In this document: in pieces, positions 1 to 9,537 of the stretch
How the letters are laid out: the number at the start of each line of letters is the position of its first letter
Position numbering within the stretch: the stretch's first letter is position 1
Origin: Flavobacterium sp.
GTDB lineage: Bacteria; Bacteroidota; Bacteroidia; Flavobacteriales; Flavobacteriaceae
Direction of reading: 5' to 3'
Assembly (NCBI RefSeq): GCF_035195345.1
Contig: NZ_CP136574.1
Coordinates: 124,001-188,000, forward strand
DNA: 64,000 bases
Program-made: the position numbers and the translations under genes
Notes under the pieces: generated by a model
What the model was told of the DNA's origin: nothing
The model's input: the letters and a program-made list of their open reading frames with translations, nothing else
The model's database searches: none

Positions 1-1149
1 AGTGCTAATCAATACGCTACAAGCTTTCAAAATGTAGATGCCGAAACGCCATCAGCACCTATTGAGGAAGTAGTTCCTGTAGCACCATCTACTGCAATTA
101 CTTCAACACCAAAAGAACTAATTGCAACTCCAGCTCCTAAGAGTACTAATGGTTCTTCTAGTGTATCTTCTGGAGCGGTTACAATGAATTACAAATGGGT
201 AGCTGGAAAAAAATATACTTTTGTTGCCAATCAAAACGATCAGGTGACTACTTCTGTATTGGGTATGCAAATGAAAGACAAGTTTAAAGGTACTACTAAA
301 TTCTTAATGGCGATTACTAATGTTGATGCCAAAGGAACTGCATCTGGTACTTTGTACTTACTAGATTATAAAGTGGTGGATTCTAAAGGTAGGGTTTTGG
401 CATCGTTAGTTAATTTGCCAGCAACTGCTATTAAAAGTGATTTTAAAGTTGATGCCAAAGGAAATTTTACGTTTTTGAAAAGGTTAACATTAGTTACTAC
501 AGCTCAAGGGAATGTGCTTGTATATTCTAAAGCTAACGACTCTTCATTGCATGTAGGTGGCGAAGCAGGCGATGTTAGCGTTGATGCTTATGCCGAATTT
601 GATACTAAAACAGGTGCGATTAAAGCAGGATATTCTATTAAAGCAACGCAACCCGTTAAACAAATTAAAATTAAAGTAGATGAGAATACGGATCTTGTTG
701 ATGTATTGCCTTATGATTATTTGGAGCTGTTGGTTTTACCAGAAGGAACAGTAAGTCAAGGTGATAGGTCACAATCTACCGTGAGTATTTATACCATTGC
801 TATTTTGGCAAAAAATATTAGTAATGGTGTAGCACAACTGAATTATAAAATGGAGTCGGATAAATCCAAAAGTACGTTTGGGTCGTCTACTACCATTCAA
901 TCTGAGAATTCTTCGATGTCTATGGAAATGCCAAATATGAATCAAATGATGAGCGACTTGAGTCCAGAAGAACAGCAAGGTATTGCTTTAACTAATCAAA
1001 TGATGCCTTCAATTAGTATGGATTTAGACAGTTTTTTTGATTGCAATTTAGGAATGTTTTCTTTAGTGAAAGGGGTTATGAATACTAGCATCAATACTAT
1101 GGGAATGAAAATTAATGTGGTGTCCGATTTGGAAATGAAGAGGTTATAG
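1..1149 (+). CDS. Unrecognised flavobacterial protein, 5' end outside window
   Basis: The frame is open from the first base of the window, so the gene starts upstream and the first in-frame ATG (position 184) is probably internal. The visible 382 residues begin with a low-complexity Ser/Thr/Pro/Ala linker (about residues 15-60). After it comes a beta-rich globular part opening with the motif YKWVAGKKYTF and ending in a Met/Ser-rich stretch (MSMEMPNMNQMM). The pattern resembles secreted or periplasmic Bacteroidota proteins of the DUF6263 kind, but this is from memory only. It converges on ribB, with a bidirectional terminator between the two genes. No catalytic motif is visible. Confidence 0.75.
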   Translation, partial: SANQYATSFQNVDAETPSAPIEEVVPVAPSTAITSTPKELIATPAPKSTNGSSSVSSGAVTMNYKWVAGKKYTFVANQNDQVTTSVLGMQMKDKFKGTTKFLMAITNVDAKGTASGTLYLLDYKVVDSKGRVLASLVNLPATAIKSDFKVDAKGNFTFLKRLTLVTTAQGNVLVYSKANDSSLHVGGEAGDVSVDAYAEFDTKTGAIKAGYSIKATQPVKQIKIKVDENTDLVDVLPYDYLELLVLPEGTVSQGDRSQSTVSIYTIAILAKNISNGVAQLNYKMESDKSKSTFGSSTTIQSENSSMSMEMPNMNQMMSDLSPEEQQGIALTNQMMPSISMDLDSFFDCNLGMFSLVKGVMNTSINTMGMKINVVSDLEMKRL

Positions 1150-1332
1150 AGTTACGGTTTTCTCTTTTAAAAGTGGTTTTCTTCATCGCACAAAGTGTCT
1201 GGCTTTAGTTAGTATATTACTACTTCGGAGTAATTATAGTTGAGGGGGAATGGTTAATGTTAATTAATGAAGGTTGAATTTAAGCTTTATTATTCTATTA
1301 CAAAAGATATTTATACTATGGGAAATACAAAT

Positions 1333-1367
1333 ACAAAAACGCTCAAGATTATCTTGAGCGTTTTTGT
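1333..1367. terminator. Bidirectional intrinsic terminator
   Basis: A perfect 16-bp stem (arm AACGCTCAAGA and its complement) with a 3-nt loop is flanked by A5 on the left and T5 on the right. It serves both the plus-strand gene to its left and the minus-strand ribB to its right. Confidence 0.85.
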
Positions 1368-1386
1368 ATAAAATGTTTTACTTTTT

Positions 1387-2520
1387 TTAGTAATTTATAT
1401 ATTCCATAATTTCTAAACCGTAGCCAATCATTCCAACACGTTTGGTAGGAGCAGAGCCGTTAGAAAGTAATTTGATTTTTGTGATGTCTAGGTCGTGTAA
1501 TATTTGTGCGCCAATTCCAAAATCTTTAGCATCCATTTTAATTTGAGGCGCTTTCATTTCGCCAGCGCTTTGTAATACTTTTAATTCAGCGATACGATCT
1601 AGTAACTCTAATGATTTTACTTCTTGGTTAATAAAAATGATAGCACCTTTTTCCGCTTCATTAATTTTTCTGAAGATATCTTCAAGCTTTTTGTCGTTAT
1701 CGTTGGTTAAAGTACCTAATATATCGTTGTTTACTTGGGTGGTATTAATTCTTGTAACTACGGTATCGCCAGCATTCCAAGTTCCTTTTGTTAATGCAAT
1801 GTGAACTTGTTTGTTGGTAGTTTGTAAATAGGCACGCATTCTGAAGGTTCCAAAACGCGTTTCAATATCAAAATCTTCTTTCTTTTGAATTAAACTGTCG
1901 TGTTGCATTCTATAAGCCACTAAGTCTTCGATAGAAACTAGTTTTAAGTCAAACTTTTTAGCTACTTCTACCAATTCCGGTAAACGTGCCATGGTTCCGT
2001 CTTCGTTCATGATTTCAACAATCACACCAGCTGGTTTAAAACCTGCTAAACGTGCAAAGTCGATAGCTGCTTCAGTGTGTCCTGTTCTTCTTAATACACC
2101 GCCTTGTTTGGCAATTAATGGGAATATATGTCCTGGACGTGCTAAATCGTATGGTTTTGTTTCTGTATCAATTAAAGCTTGTATGGTTAATGCGCGGTCA
2201 GAAGCTGATATTCCTGTACTTACACCTTTCCCTTTTAAATCGACAGAAACTGTAAAAGCAGTTTCCATGTGGTCTGTATTGTTACGCACCATAGCATGAA
2301 GCTCAAGTTCTTTACAACGCGATTCGGTTAAAGGAGCACAAATAAGTCCTCTACCGTGAGTTGCCATAAAGTTTATCATTTCGGGTGTTACTTTTTCAGC
2401 CGCAGCTAAAAAGTCACCTTCGTTTTCTCTGTCTTCATCGTCTACTACTATGATTACTTTCCCTTGACGGATGTCTTCAATAGCTTCTTCTATAGTGTTT
2501 AGTTGTATGTTCTTTGACAT
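1387..2520 (-). CDS. ribB: 3,4-dihydroxy-2-butanone-4-phosphate synthase with degenerate GTP cyclohydrolase II domain
   Basis: The first 200 or so residues are a RibB domain, which makes 3,4-dihydroxy-2-butanone 4-phosphate from ribulose 5-phosphate for riboflavin synthesis. The acidic loop DDEDRENEGD and the substrate segment TGISASDRA are intact. Residues from about 215 to 377 have the length and ends of a RibA (GTP cyclohydrolase II) domain (FGTFRMRAYL, DFGIGAQIL, GYGLEIMEYI). However, they contain no cysteine at all, so the three zinc ligands are missing, and the RQEGRGIGL-type segment is replaced by INQEVKSLEL. The RibA half is therefore probably not a cyclohydrolase. It is the last gene of a minus-strand run, 21 nt after the LptF/G gene. 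Confidence 0.93.
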   Translation of the reverse strand: MSKNIQLNTIEEAIEDIRQGKVIIVVDDEDRENEGDFLAAAEKVTPEMINFMATHGRGLICAPLTESRCKELELHAMVRNNTDHMETAFTVSVDLKGKGVSTGISASDRALTIQALIDTETKPYDLARPGHIFPLIAKQGGVLRRTGHTEAAIDFARLAGFKPAGVIVEIMNEDGTMARLPELVEVAKKFDLKLVSIEDLVAYRMQHDSLIQKKEDFDIETRFGTFRMRAYLQTTNKQVHIALTKGTWNAGDTVVTRINTTQVNNDILGTLTNDNDKKLEDIFRKINEAEKGAIIFINQEVKSLELLDRIAELKVLQSAGEMKAPQIKMDAKDFGIGAQILHDLDITKIKLLSNGSAPTKRVGMIGYGLEIMEYINY

Positions 2521-2541
2521 GGTGTTAGTTGTTGTTGTAGG

Positions 2542-4551
2542 TTATTCTGTATATTCGGCTACTGCCTCTTTTAATTGTATTTTGTTATATAAATAGATAA
2601 AAATAAAAAATGGGAATCCTAAAAAGAAAGCCAAATAAATGTTTGTAAAATTATCCCGATTTGTAATGGCTTTGATTTCTTGTAAACTCTCTGACGATTT
2701 ATGTATGGTGGTATACATTAGAACTAAATTAACTAAACCAACAACCATCAGGATAACATTTCCTGAAGTTGATAAAGTAGCAAATACAATTGATAAAAGA
2801 CTAAAAGTTAAGGCTAAGCCACTTTGTTTTTGATATAAAGTATAGTAGTAGTTTAATTTTAAATAATCGCCGTTGTATAAACTATTTGTTTGTAATAATT
2901 CTTCTTGATGAACGCCTCGATTTTCTAATATTTTTAGTGCTTTTAAACGGTAATCGGTAGTATACCCAAATTGATCTGAATTTTTTACAATTCCTTTGAT
3001 TACATTGGTTTCCATTGCGTTTAACGATGTATATTCTTCGTTAGATAAGTCAATACTTAAGCTGTCTAATGAAACAATTTGGCGTTTGAATTGCATTTCG
3101 ATTGTTTCTTTATCTTCTTTTTTAGAAAACAATTTTATAAGAGGTTCTGTTAACCAATCAAAGTTAATAGACATTCCAATATCATTAGTTGCGCGATACG
3201 TTAGTAGCACTGCAAAAGGAGTCATTATTATTGAGGCCATCCAAGCACCTAAAAAGGGAGGAATGGAATCTTCTTGTGCAATTTTTCTACCAAAAGTATT
3301 GATGAAATGGAACGAAATAAAAATTAACATCGCAAAAACGATTGGTAAACCTAGTCCACCTTTTCTGATGATTGCACCCAGTGGAGCACCGATGAAAAAC
3401 ATTAATAAGCAGGAGTAAGCAATTACAAATTTTTCATGTATGGCTAACCAGTGATTGTTGATGTTTTTCGATTTAATTTCTAAATCTATTTTATTGCTTT
3501 GTATGCTAAATTCACTACTAGTAGTATTGCTTTTGGCTGTTTCCAAAATTTGTTTACGTTCCATTTCGTTAAAAATAGACAGTAATTCTTTTGGAACTTC
3601 TTTTTTAGGTAATGTGTCTTTAGCTGTGGTGGAATTGTTTTTTCTTCTGAAAATATTTTCCGTACGCATAATGATATTTTCGGCATAAGAAATTACGTCT
3701 TTGTTGTAATTTTTTTGCAACGAATCTATGGTATATTTTAATTCAGGAACCGTCAGCATTTTTTCTGATGTAATATTTCCATCGTCTATTTCTGCTTGGT
3801 TTAACTTGGTTAAATCAATGTTTATTACATATTTTTTAAAACTACTTTTTGTAAATGGAAGTCGCTTGCGTTCTTCAAATTTTTTAGGATGCAGGTCTTC
3901 GTAGTAATAGCCATCGTATAATTCTAATTGTAAGTAATTGGAATCGTCTTCACTAGTTAATATACCGGTTTTGGCTTTAATTACGGTATTAGCACCCAAT
4001 CCCATACTGTTGTTTTTTACATGCATGGTAATGCCTTCTAAAAACTCACCATTTTCACCCGATTTTTTTTCTACTTTGATGTTTGATGTACCAATGGTAT
4101 TAAATTGTCCTTCTGCAATTGCCATAGCTGGTTTTTGCTGTACAATCGTTTTTCTAAGGTTGATGAATTTGTATTGAGCGTCTGGAATTACGTTGTTGGC
4201 AAAAAAGAAAGATACAAAGGCCAAAATTCCAATTGTAATGGTAAGCATTTTCATGGCGCGTTGCAACGAAATTCCAGAGGATTTCATAGCCGCAAACTCA
4301 TAGTTTTCTGCAAAACTACCAAAGGTCATAATAGCCGCTAATAATACCGAAAGTGGTAAAACTAAAGGAACGATGGTTGGTGCATAGAACGAAAGGAATT
4401 TAATAATAGTAAAGAAGTCCAAATCTTTACCCGCTAATTCAGCAATGAAGAGCCAAATTCCTTGTAAAACGAATATAAAAAACAAGATTACAAATACCGT
4501 AGTAAATGTAATCATGAAAGATTTAATAATGTATTTATCTAATATTTTCAC
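2542..4551 (-). CDS. LptF/LptG (YjgP/YjgQ) family LPS export permease
   Basis: The 669-residue protein has N-terminal membrane helices (about 10-35, 50-75, 100-120), a large periplasmic insertion, and a second cluster of helices (about 380-460), which is the LptF/G layout. This family moves lipopolysaccharide from the inner membrane to the periplasmic bridge. It is longer than the usual 360-400 residues: after the core there are about 200 extra residues with two more hydrophobic segments near the C-terminus, an extension I associate with Bacteroidota members. I cannot choose between LptF and LptG. It sits 10 nt downstream of the LolA-like gene, which fits an envelope-biogenesis operon. Confidence 0.9.
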   Translation of the reverse strand: MKILDKYIIKSFMITFTTVFVILFFIFVLQGIWLFIAELAGKDLDFFTIIKFLSFYAPTIVPLVLPLSVLLAAIMTFGSFAENYEFAAMKSSGISLQRAMKMLTITIGILAFVSFFFANNVIPDAQYKFINLRKTIVQQKPAMAIAEGQFNTIGTSNIKVEKKSGENGEFLEGITMHVKNNSMGLGANTVIKAKTGILTSEDDSNYLQLELYDGYYYEDLHPKKFEERKRLPFTKSSFKKYVINIDLTKLNQAEIDDGNITSEKMLTVPELKYTIDSLQKNYNKDVISYAENIIMRTENIFRRKNNSTTAKDTLPKKEVPKELLSIFNEMERKQILETAKSNTTSSEFSIQSNKIDLEIKSKNINNHWLAIHEKFVIAYSCLLMFFIGAPLGAIIRKGGLGLPIVFAMLIFISFHFINTFGRKIAQEDSIPPFLGAWMASIIMTPFAVLLTYRATNDIGMSINFDWLTEPLIKLFSKKEDKETIEMQFKRQIVSLDSLSIDLSNEEYTSLNAMETNVIKGIVKNSDQFGYTTDYRLKALKILENRGVHQEELLQTNSLYNGDYLKLNYYYTLYQKQSGLALTFSLLSIVFATLSTSGNVILMVVGLVNLVLMYTTIHKSSESLQEIKAITNRDNFTNIYLAFFLGFPFFIFIYLYNKIQLKEAVAEYTE

Positions 4552-4561
4552 CCGAACCGAA

Positions 4562-5227
4562 TTAGTCTAATTTATTGATGTAATAATTAGGATATTTTGA
4601 TTTGGTAAAGGTAAAATGATTTTTCGATAATGGCTGATTTGTTTTAAAAGAATTAACAGTTAAAGTTGTTTTTGTCCCATTTTTGCCTACTTCAATAATC
4701 GTGTAGATGTGTTTGGTTTGTACATCAATTCCAATTAAGATTTCTTTTCGTTGGTCTTTGTTGCTAATAGGGGTTAATTTTATGAATTGAATTTTTCGTC
4801 CTTTTAGATTCTGAGGAATGTCCCAAGCGTATTTATAGCCTGAATTAAAGAATGTCAACATTTTATTTGGAGTGATGGCATTATCGTCTTTCGCATCAAA
4901 ATTAGCAATAGTAACTTCTTCATCTTCAGGAACAATAGTATATACTTTTTTTCCATCAAAAATTTTGCTTACTCCCATGAAATTTAGGTTGTATAAATTT
5001 CCTTGAAGTGTAACGTTTCCTTTACTTTCTTGGTTTATGTTCTCTTTTGGATTGTTTAAAGAGTATTTAAAGTCAATCACAATGTTATTATACGATTTTA
5101 CTTTGTCAGATACTTCGTCTAATAATTCTTTTGCTTTTTTAGCATCTTGTGCTTGTAATGAAAAACCAATAAGTAATGCGATTGCAACTTGTAAAAAACG
5201 TGTCATTTGGATATTAATTTTGTTCAT
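4562..5227 (-). CDS. LolA-like outer-membrane lipoprotein carrier
   Basis: A 221-residue exported protein with a signal peptide (hydrophobic core VAIALLIGFSL, cleavage after QAQ). The rest is a LolA-type beta barrel, including a segment around KVYTIVPEDEEVTI and the C-terminal TKSKYPNYYINKLD. LolA proteins ferry lipoproteins across the periplasm. The ATG used here overlaps the end of ftsK by 14 nt. A second ATG at 5206, just after the ftsK stop and directly before the signal sequence (MTRFLQV), is an equally good start. It is translationally linked to ftsK and the LptF/G gene. Confidence 0.85.
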   Translation of the reverse strand: MNKINIQMTRFLQVAIALLIGFSLQAQDAKKAKELLDEVSDKVKSYNNIVIDFKYSLNNPKENINQESKGNVTLQGNLYNLNFMGVSKIFDGKKVYTIVPEDEEVTIANFDAKDDNAITPNKMLTFFNSGYKYAWDIPQNLKGRKIQFIKLTPISNKDQRKEILIGIDVQTKHIYTIIEVGKNGTKTTLTVNSFKTNQPLSKNHFTFTKSKYPNYYINKLD

Positions 5228-7730
5228 TGTTTAAAAAATGTTCCAGAGCAACTAAATCAGGAATTAAAACGGAACGGGCTTTACTTCCTTCAAATGGTCC
5301 TACAATACCAGCGGCTTCTAATTGATCAATTAAGCGGCCAGCTCTGTTGTAACCTAGTTTCAATTTTCTTTGAATTAGCGAAGCACTTCCTTGTTGTGCA
5401 GTTACGATAACTTCAGCAGCATCTCTAAACAAAGAATCTCTTTCGGAGATATCTATATCAAGTTTTATGCCACTATCTTCTCCCACATATTCTGGAAGTA
5501 AGTAAGCTTCGGGATATGCTTTTTGCGAACCGATGAAATCACAAATTTTATCTACTTCAGGCGTGTCAACAAAAGCACATTGCACTCTGACGATTTCGTT
5601 ACCTTGTGTGTAAAGTAAATCACCTCGTCCAATTAACTGATCAGCACCACCTGAATCTAAAATGGTTCTTGAATCAATTTTAGAGGTTACTCTAAACGCA
5701 ATACGCGCAGGGAAGTTGGCCTTAATCATTCCTGTAATTACGTTTACTGACGGACGTTGCGTGGCAATAATCAAATGAATACCAATAGCACGGGCTAATT
5801 GTGCCAAACGCGCAATAGGTGTTTCCACTTCTTTACCAGCGGTCATAATTAAATCGGCAAACTCGTCGACCACTAATACGATGTAAGGTAAAAAACGGTG
5901 TCCGTTTTCAGGATTTAATTTTCGGTTTTTGAATTTTTCGTTGTATTCTTTAATGTTACGTACCATGGCATCTTTTAATAAAGAATAACGGTTGTCCATT
6001 TCAATACACAACGAGTTTAAGGTATTGATAACCTTAGTATTATCTGTAATAATAGCATCGCCACCATCAGGTAGTTTAGCTAAATAATGGCGTTCAATTT
6101 TATTGAAAAGGGTTAATTCAACCTTTTTCGGATCCACCAGAACGAATTTCACTTCGGCTGGATGTTTTTTGTAAAGTAGGGAAGTCAATACAGCATTTAA
6201 TCCTACCGATTTTCCTTGTCCTGTAGCACCTGCCATCAGTAAGTGAGGCATTTTAGCTAAATCTACTACAAATGTTTCATTCGAAATGGTTTTCCCTAAA
6301 GCAATAGGTAATTCCATTTCAGCGGTTTGGAATTTAGGTGAAGAAATAACACTCTTCATGGAAACCATAGTTGGATTGTTGTTTGGTACTTCAATACCTA
6401 TAGTTCCTTTTCCAGGAATAGGTGCGATAATACGGATTCCTAATGCGGCTAACGATAACGCAATATCGTCTTCTAAGTTTTTAATTTTGGAGATACGAAT
6501 TCCTGCTTCTGGGACAATTTCGTATAAAGTAACCGTAGGACCTACTGTTGCTTTTATTTGCGAAATACCGATGCTGTAATTTTTTAAGGTATCTACAATT
6601 TTATTTTTATTTTCTTCTAATTCTGCTTGATTGATTGTAATACCACCGGAAGAATATTCTTTTAGTAAGTCAATCGAAGGAAATTGGTAGTGCGATAATT
6701 CTAATGTCGGGTCAAATAGCCCAAAATCTTGCACCAATTTAGCGGCTAAATTTTCTTCAACCAATTCTTCTTCTTCCACTTTTTCAATAACAAAAGCATC
6801 TTCATTTACAAAATCTTCTTTGGGAATGCTTCGGTCTTCGATAGAAAAGTTAGTTATTTCTGGTGTTTCTACTTTTGGCTTAGGATCTAAATTTAATTCC
6901 GATGCTGAAGCAATTGTTGGTTTTAGAGCTTCTTTATCAATTTCAAAAGAAGAAGGGTAGGTTTTTAATTCGAAATTGCCCATTTCTTCTTCGTCTTCCG
7001 TTAAAACGAAGTCTTCTTTAGCGTTGTAAGGAGTAGTTAAAGGTAAATCAGTATTGATCTCCTCCTCATCTTCTTCAGTATCTTCTTTCAGAGGAACAGG
7101 AATTACAGCTGCGCTAATGTCTTCGTTAAATGCTGTTTGTGGCTTTTCAAAAACTTTGGTGAAGCTATCTGGTGATATTTTAATTTTAAAAATTAAGAAA
7201 ATTAGAATACCAAATAGCAGTACTAAAAGGGTTCCTGTTTTTCCGATATAATCTTGAATGTATAGATTCATTTCATACCCAACAGTTCCTCCAAGTTGCG
7301 GAATATAGTCCCAGAAAAAGCCTAAGATTACAGAAACGAAAATGATTAAATAAAAGTCCCAAAAAAAACTTTTATTAAGTTTAGATATCGGTATGTCTAA
7401 CACACCATAAGCGCCCAGTAAAAATAATATTCTAACAAATATAAACGAGGCTACTCCAAATCCTTTGTACAAAAAGAAGTCGGCCAAGTAAGCTCCAAAT
7501 TTACCCAACCAGTTTTCAGCTTTAGCATCTCTGTTCATTAATTGAGTTACCAAATCTTGGTCGTTATTACCTGTAATGAAATACGAAATAAAAGAAAGTA
7601 ATAAGGCTAATGAAAAGAAAATTAGCGAAATACCTAAAATAAATTTCTGCTGACGACTTAAACGCCAAGAGAATTTTTCTTTGGTTTCAGTAGGGTTATT
7701 AACGGAGTCTTTGCTTGTTTTTTTTGCCAT
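5214..7730 (-). CDS. ftsK: DNA translocase FtsK/SpoIIIE
   Basis: An 838-residue FtsK: four or five N-terminal membrane helices (about residues 30-190), an acidic Glu/Asp-rich linker (about 210-350), a RecA-like motor, and a C-terminal gamma winged helix. The Walker A motif is GATGQGKS, the Walker B region reads VLVVDEFADL, and the gamma domain contains SLIQRKLKLGYNRAGRLIDQ. It pumps chromosomal DNA through the division septum and helps XerCD resolve dimers. The length is normal for the family. Confidence 0.97.
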   Translation of the reverse strand: MAKKTSKDSVNNPTETKEKFSWRLSRQQKFILGISLIFFSLALLLSFISYFITGNNDQDLVTQLMNRDAKAENWLGKFGAYLADFFLYKGFGVASFIFVRILFLLGAYGVLDIPISKLNKSFFWDFYLIIFVSVILGFFWDYIPQLGGTVGYEMNLYIQDYIGKTGTLLVLLFGILIFLIFKIKISPDSFTKVFEKPQTAFNEDISAAVIPVPLKEDTEEDEEEINTDLPLTTPYNAKEDFVLTEDEEEMGNFELKTYPSSFEIDKEALKPTIASASELNLDPKPKVETPEITNFSIEDRSIPKEDFVNEDAFVIEKVEEEELVEENLAAKLVQDFGLFDPTLELSHYQFPSIDLLKEYSSGGITINQAELEENKNKIVDTLKNYSIGISQIKATVGPTVTLYEIVPEAGIRISKIKNLEDDIALSLAALGIRIIAPIPGKGTIGIEVPNNNPTMVSMKSVISSPKFQTAEMELPIALGKTISNETFVVDLAKMPHLLMAGATGQGKSVGLNAVLTSLLYKKHPAEVKFVLVDPKKVELTLFNKIERHYLAKLPDGGDAIITDNTKVINTLNSLCIEMDNRYSLLKDAMVRNIKEYNEKFKNRKLNPENGHRFLPYIVLVVDEFADLIMTAGKEVETPIARLAQLARAIGIHLIIATQRPSVNVITGMIKANFPARIAFRVTSKIDSRTILDSGGADQLIGRGDLLYTQGNEIVRVQCAFVDTPEVDKICDFIGSQKAYPEAYLLPEYVGEDSGIKLDIDISERDSLFRDAAEVIVTAQQGSASLIQRKLKLGYNRAGRLIDQLEAAGIVGPFEGSKARSVLIPDLVALEHFLNNEQN

Positions 7731-7763
7731 GTAAAAGTAACAATTTTTACAAAAGTAGCTAAA

Positions 7764-8138
7764 TTAAAACAAATACGGAAAATAAATAATACATCCGATT
7801 GCAATTGCAGTTAAAGCTGCAAAAAATACAGCACCAGCGGCAATATCTTTAATAAAACCAATGCGTTCGTGAAAATCTGGGTGAATAAAATCGGCAATTT
7901 TTTCTACTGCAGTATTTAAGCCTTCGATTCCTAAAACTAAGCCAAATACAAGAATTTGCATCATCCATTCATATCGGTTAATGCCTACATAAAATCCAGC
8001 AAATGTCATGAGCACCGCCAAAGACGATTGCACCATAACACTGTGCTCTGTTGTTATTAATTTGAATGCTCCTTTAAGGGCATACACCATACTTTTTAAT
8101 CGGCCTGTAAAAAGGGTTTCGTCTTTTTCGAATTTCAT
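7764..8138 (-). CDS. dgkA: Diacylglycerol kinase family protein
   Basis: A 124-residue membrane protein of the prokaryotic DgkA/undecaprenol kinase type, with an N-terminal amphipathic part (RLKSMVYALKGAFKLI), the signature EGLNTAVEKIADF (the conserved E-x-x-N-T-A-x-E lipid-kinase motif) and three membrane helices. It phosphorylates a lipid alcohol such as diacylglycerol or undecaprenol. It lies 33 nt upstream of ftsK in the same orientation. Confidence 0.93.
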   Translation of the reverse strand: MKFEKDETLFTGRLKSMVYALKGAFKLITTEHSVMVQSSLAVLMTFAGFYVGINRYEWMMQILVFGLVLGIEGLNTAVEKIADFIHPDFHERIGFIKDIAAGAVFFAALTAIAIGCIIYFPYLF

Positions 8139-8193
8139 TTACTATGTTTTAATTTTTTTTTTTGATTGTATAAGGCAATCAAAATAAGAATTT

Positions 8194-8274
8194 TGTCATG
8201 CTGAACACGTTTTAGAATTACTTTATGGATTCTAAAACTTCTTTGAAAGAAGCTGAAACGGGTTCAGCCTGACA
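8194..8274. repeat. Imperfect inverted repeat between dgkA and tpx
   Basis: Two 19-nt arms (TGTCATGCTGAACACGTTT and the complement of TGTCAGGCTGAACCCGTTT, two mismatches) enclose a second hairpin with arms TTTTAGAAT and ATTCTAAAA. The 81-nt unit sits in the 154-nt gap between tpx and dgkA. It looks like a dispersed chromosomal hairpin element rather than an intrinsic terminator, because no T-run follows on either strand. Confidence 0.65.
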
Positions 8275-8292
8275 AATCTAGTTTATAATCAA

Positions 8293-8790
8293 TTATAATA
8301 CAGCCAAAGCTGCTTCATAATTTGGTTCGTTTGCAATTTCGCTAACTTGTTCGGTATGAAGAATTGTTCCGTTTTCATCTAAAACAATTACTACACGCGA
8401 ATGTAAACCTGCTAAAGGACCATCGGTAATTTCTAAACCAAAGTTTTTACCAAAGCTACCTTCTTTAAAATCAGAAAGATTGATTACGTTTTCTATACCT
8501 TCAGCACCACAAAAACGTTTTTGAGCAAAAGGTAAATCTCTTGAAATACATAAAACTTTTGTGTTTTCTAACGTACTTGCGTTTTCGTTAAATTTTCTAA
8601 CCGAAGTTGCACAAGTTCCCGTATCAATGCTTGGAAAAATATTTAAAACCACTCTTGAACCAGCAAAATCAGCTAAGGTTGCTGTTCCTAAATCGGTTTT
8701 AACTAAATTAAAATCGGTTGCTTTTGAACCTACTTTTGGCAATTCGCCATTTGTGTGAATTGGATTTCCTCCTAGTGTAATTGATGCCAT
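8293..8790 (-). CDS. tpx: Thiol peroxidase (Tpx-type 2-Cys peroxiredoxin)
   Basis: A 165-residue peroxiredoxin with the peroxidatic cysteine in SIDTGTCATSVRKFN and the resolving cysteine in KRFCGAEG, the Tpx arrangement. It reduces hydrogen peroxide and organic peroxides using thioredoxin. The length is normal and the gene begins ASITLGGNPIHTNGELP, the family's usual opening. The hairpin repeat separates it from dgkA, so it is probably its own transcription unit. Confidence 0.96.
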   Translation of the reverse strand: MASITLGGNPIHTNGELPKVGSKATDFNLVKTDLGTATLADFAGSRVVLNIFPSIDTGTCATSVRKFNENASTLENTKVLCISRDLPFAQKRFCGAEGIENVINLSDFKEGSFGKNFGLEITDGPLAGLHSRVVIVLDENGTILHTEQVSEIANEPNYEAALAVL

Positions 8791-8864
8791 ACCTTTGTTT
8801 TATTTAAAGTACAAAAGTAAAGAATAATTAGTTAAAGAAACACTTATATTTTGCTTAAGATTAC

Positions 8865-9503
8865 TTAGCGTAATAACCAATTCTTAAAATCAAAGAAATT
8901 TTGAGGTGCTACACCATGTCCAATAGGATATTCATGATAAGCTACTTTCAAACCTAAATTTTCTAACGCAGGTTTTGCTTTTCGAGCCCAGTCAACTGGG
9001 ATTACTTGGTCAACCGTACCATGGGAAACAAAGAATTTCAAATGTGAAATGGCTTTGGTATCAATAACTTCTGGTAAGATGTCTTGATTGAAATAACCGC
9101 TTAATGCAACCACTTTTGCTATTTTTTCAGGATAGGTTAGGGCAGTAGCATAACTTAAAATGGCACCTTGACTAAAGCCTATTAAAGTTACATTTTTAGT
9201 GTCGATAGGATATTGTTTAACAATCTCTTCAATAAAACTAGCAATTAGCGCTACTGATTCTTTGGCTTGTTCGTTATCAGAAAATTTATTTTCGTCTGCG
9301 TCAAAATGAATGGCATACCAAGCATGACCATACGGTTGTAAATCATAAGGCGCACGAACCGATATCACGTAACTATCGTTTGGTAATTCAGGAGCAAAAG
9401 AAAATAAATCTTCTTCGTTACTGCCATAGCCATGTAGTAATATTAATACTGGATTTTTTTCGTGTATAATTTTAGGTTCTTGAATTAGATAGTGTAAGTT
9501 CAT
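8865..9503 (-). CDS. Phospholipase/carboxylesterase-type alpha/beta hydrolase
   Basis: A 212-residue cytosolic alpha/beta hydrolase with the oxyanion segment LLHGYGSNEEDL, the nucleophile elbow GFSQGA, an Asp region (SHGTVDQVIPV) and the catalytic His in YPIGHGVAP. This is the phospholipase/carboxylesterase (Abhydrolase_2) layout. Members hydrolyse short-chain or acyl esters and the true substrate cannot be told. The start is supported by the short beta strand before the HGYGS loop. Confidence 0.9.
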   Translation of the reverse strand: MNLHYLIQEPKIIHEKNPVLILLHGYGSNEEDLFSFAPELPNDSYVISVRAPYDLQPYGHAWYAIHFDADENKFSDNEQAKESVALIASFIEEIVKQYPIDTKNVTLIGFSQGAILSYATALTYPEKIAKVVALSGYFNQDILPEVIDTKAISHLKFFVSHGTVDQVIPVDWARKAKPALENLGLKVAYHEYPIGHGVAPQNFFDFKNWLLR

Positions 9504-9537
9504 TTAAAAAAGGTTAAAAGTTTGGGTGTTTAAAAGT

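Noticed and set aside
3486..3686. Overlapping frames inside the LptF/G gene and similar ones in other genes
   Set aside because: They are shadows of long, well-supported genes in other frames.
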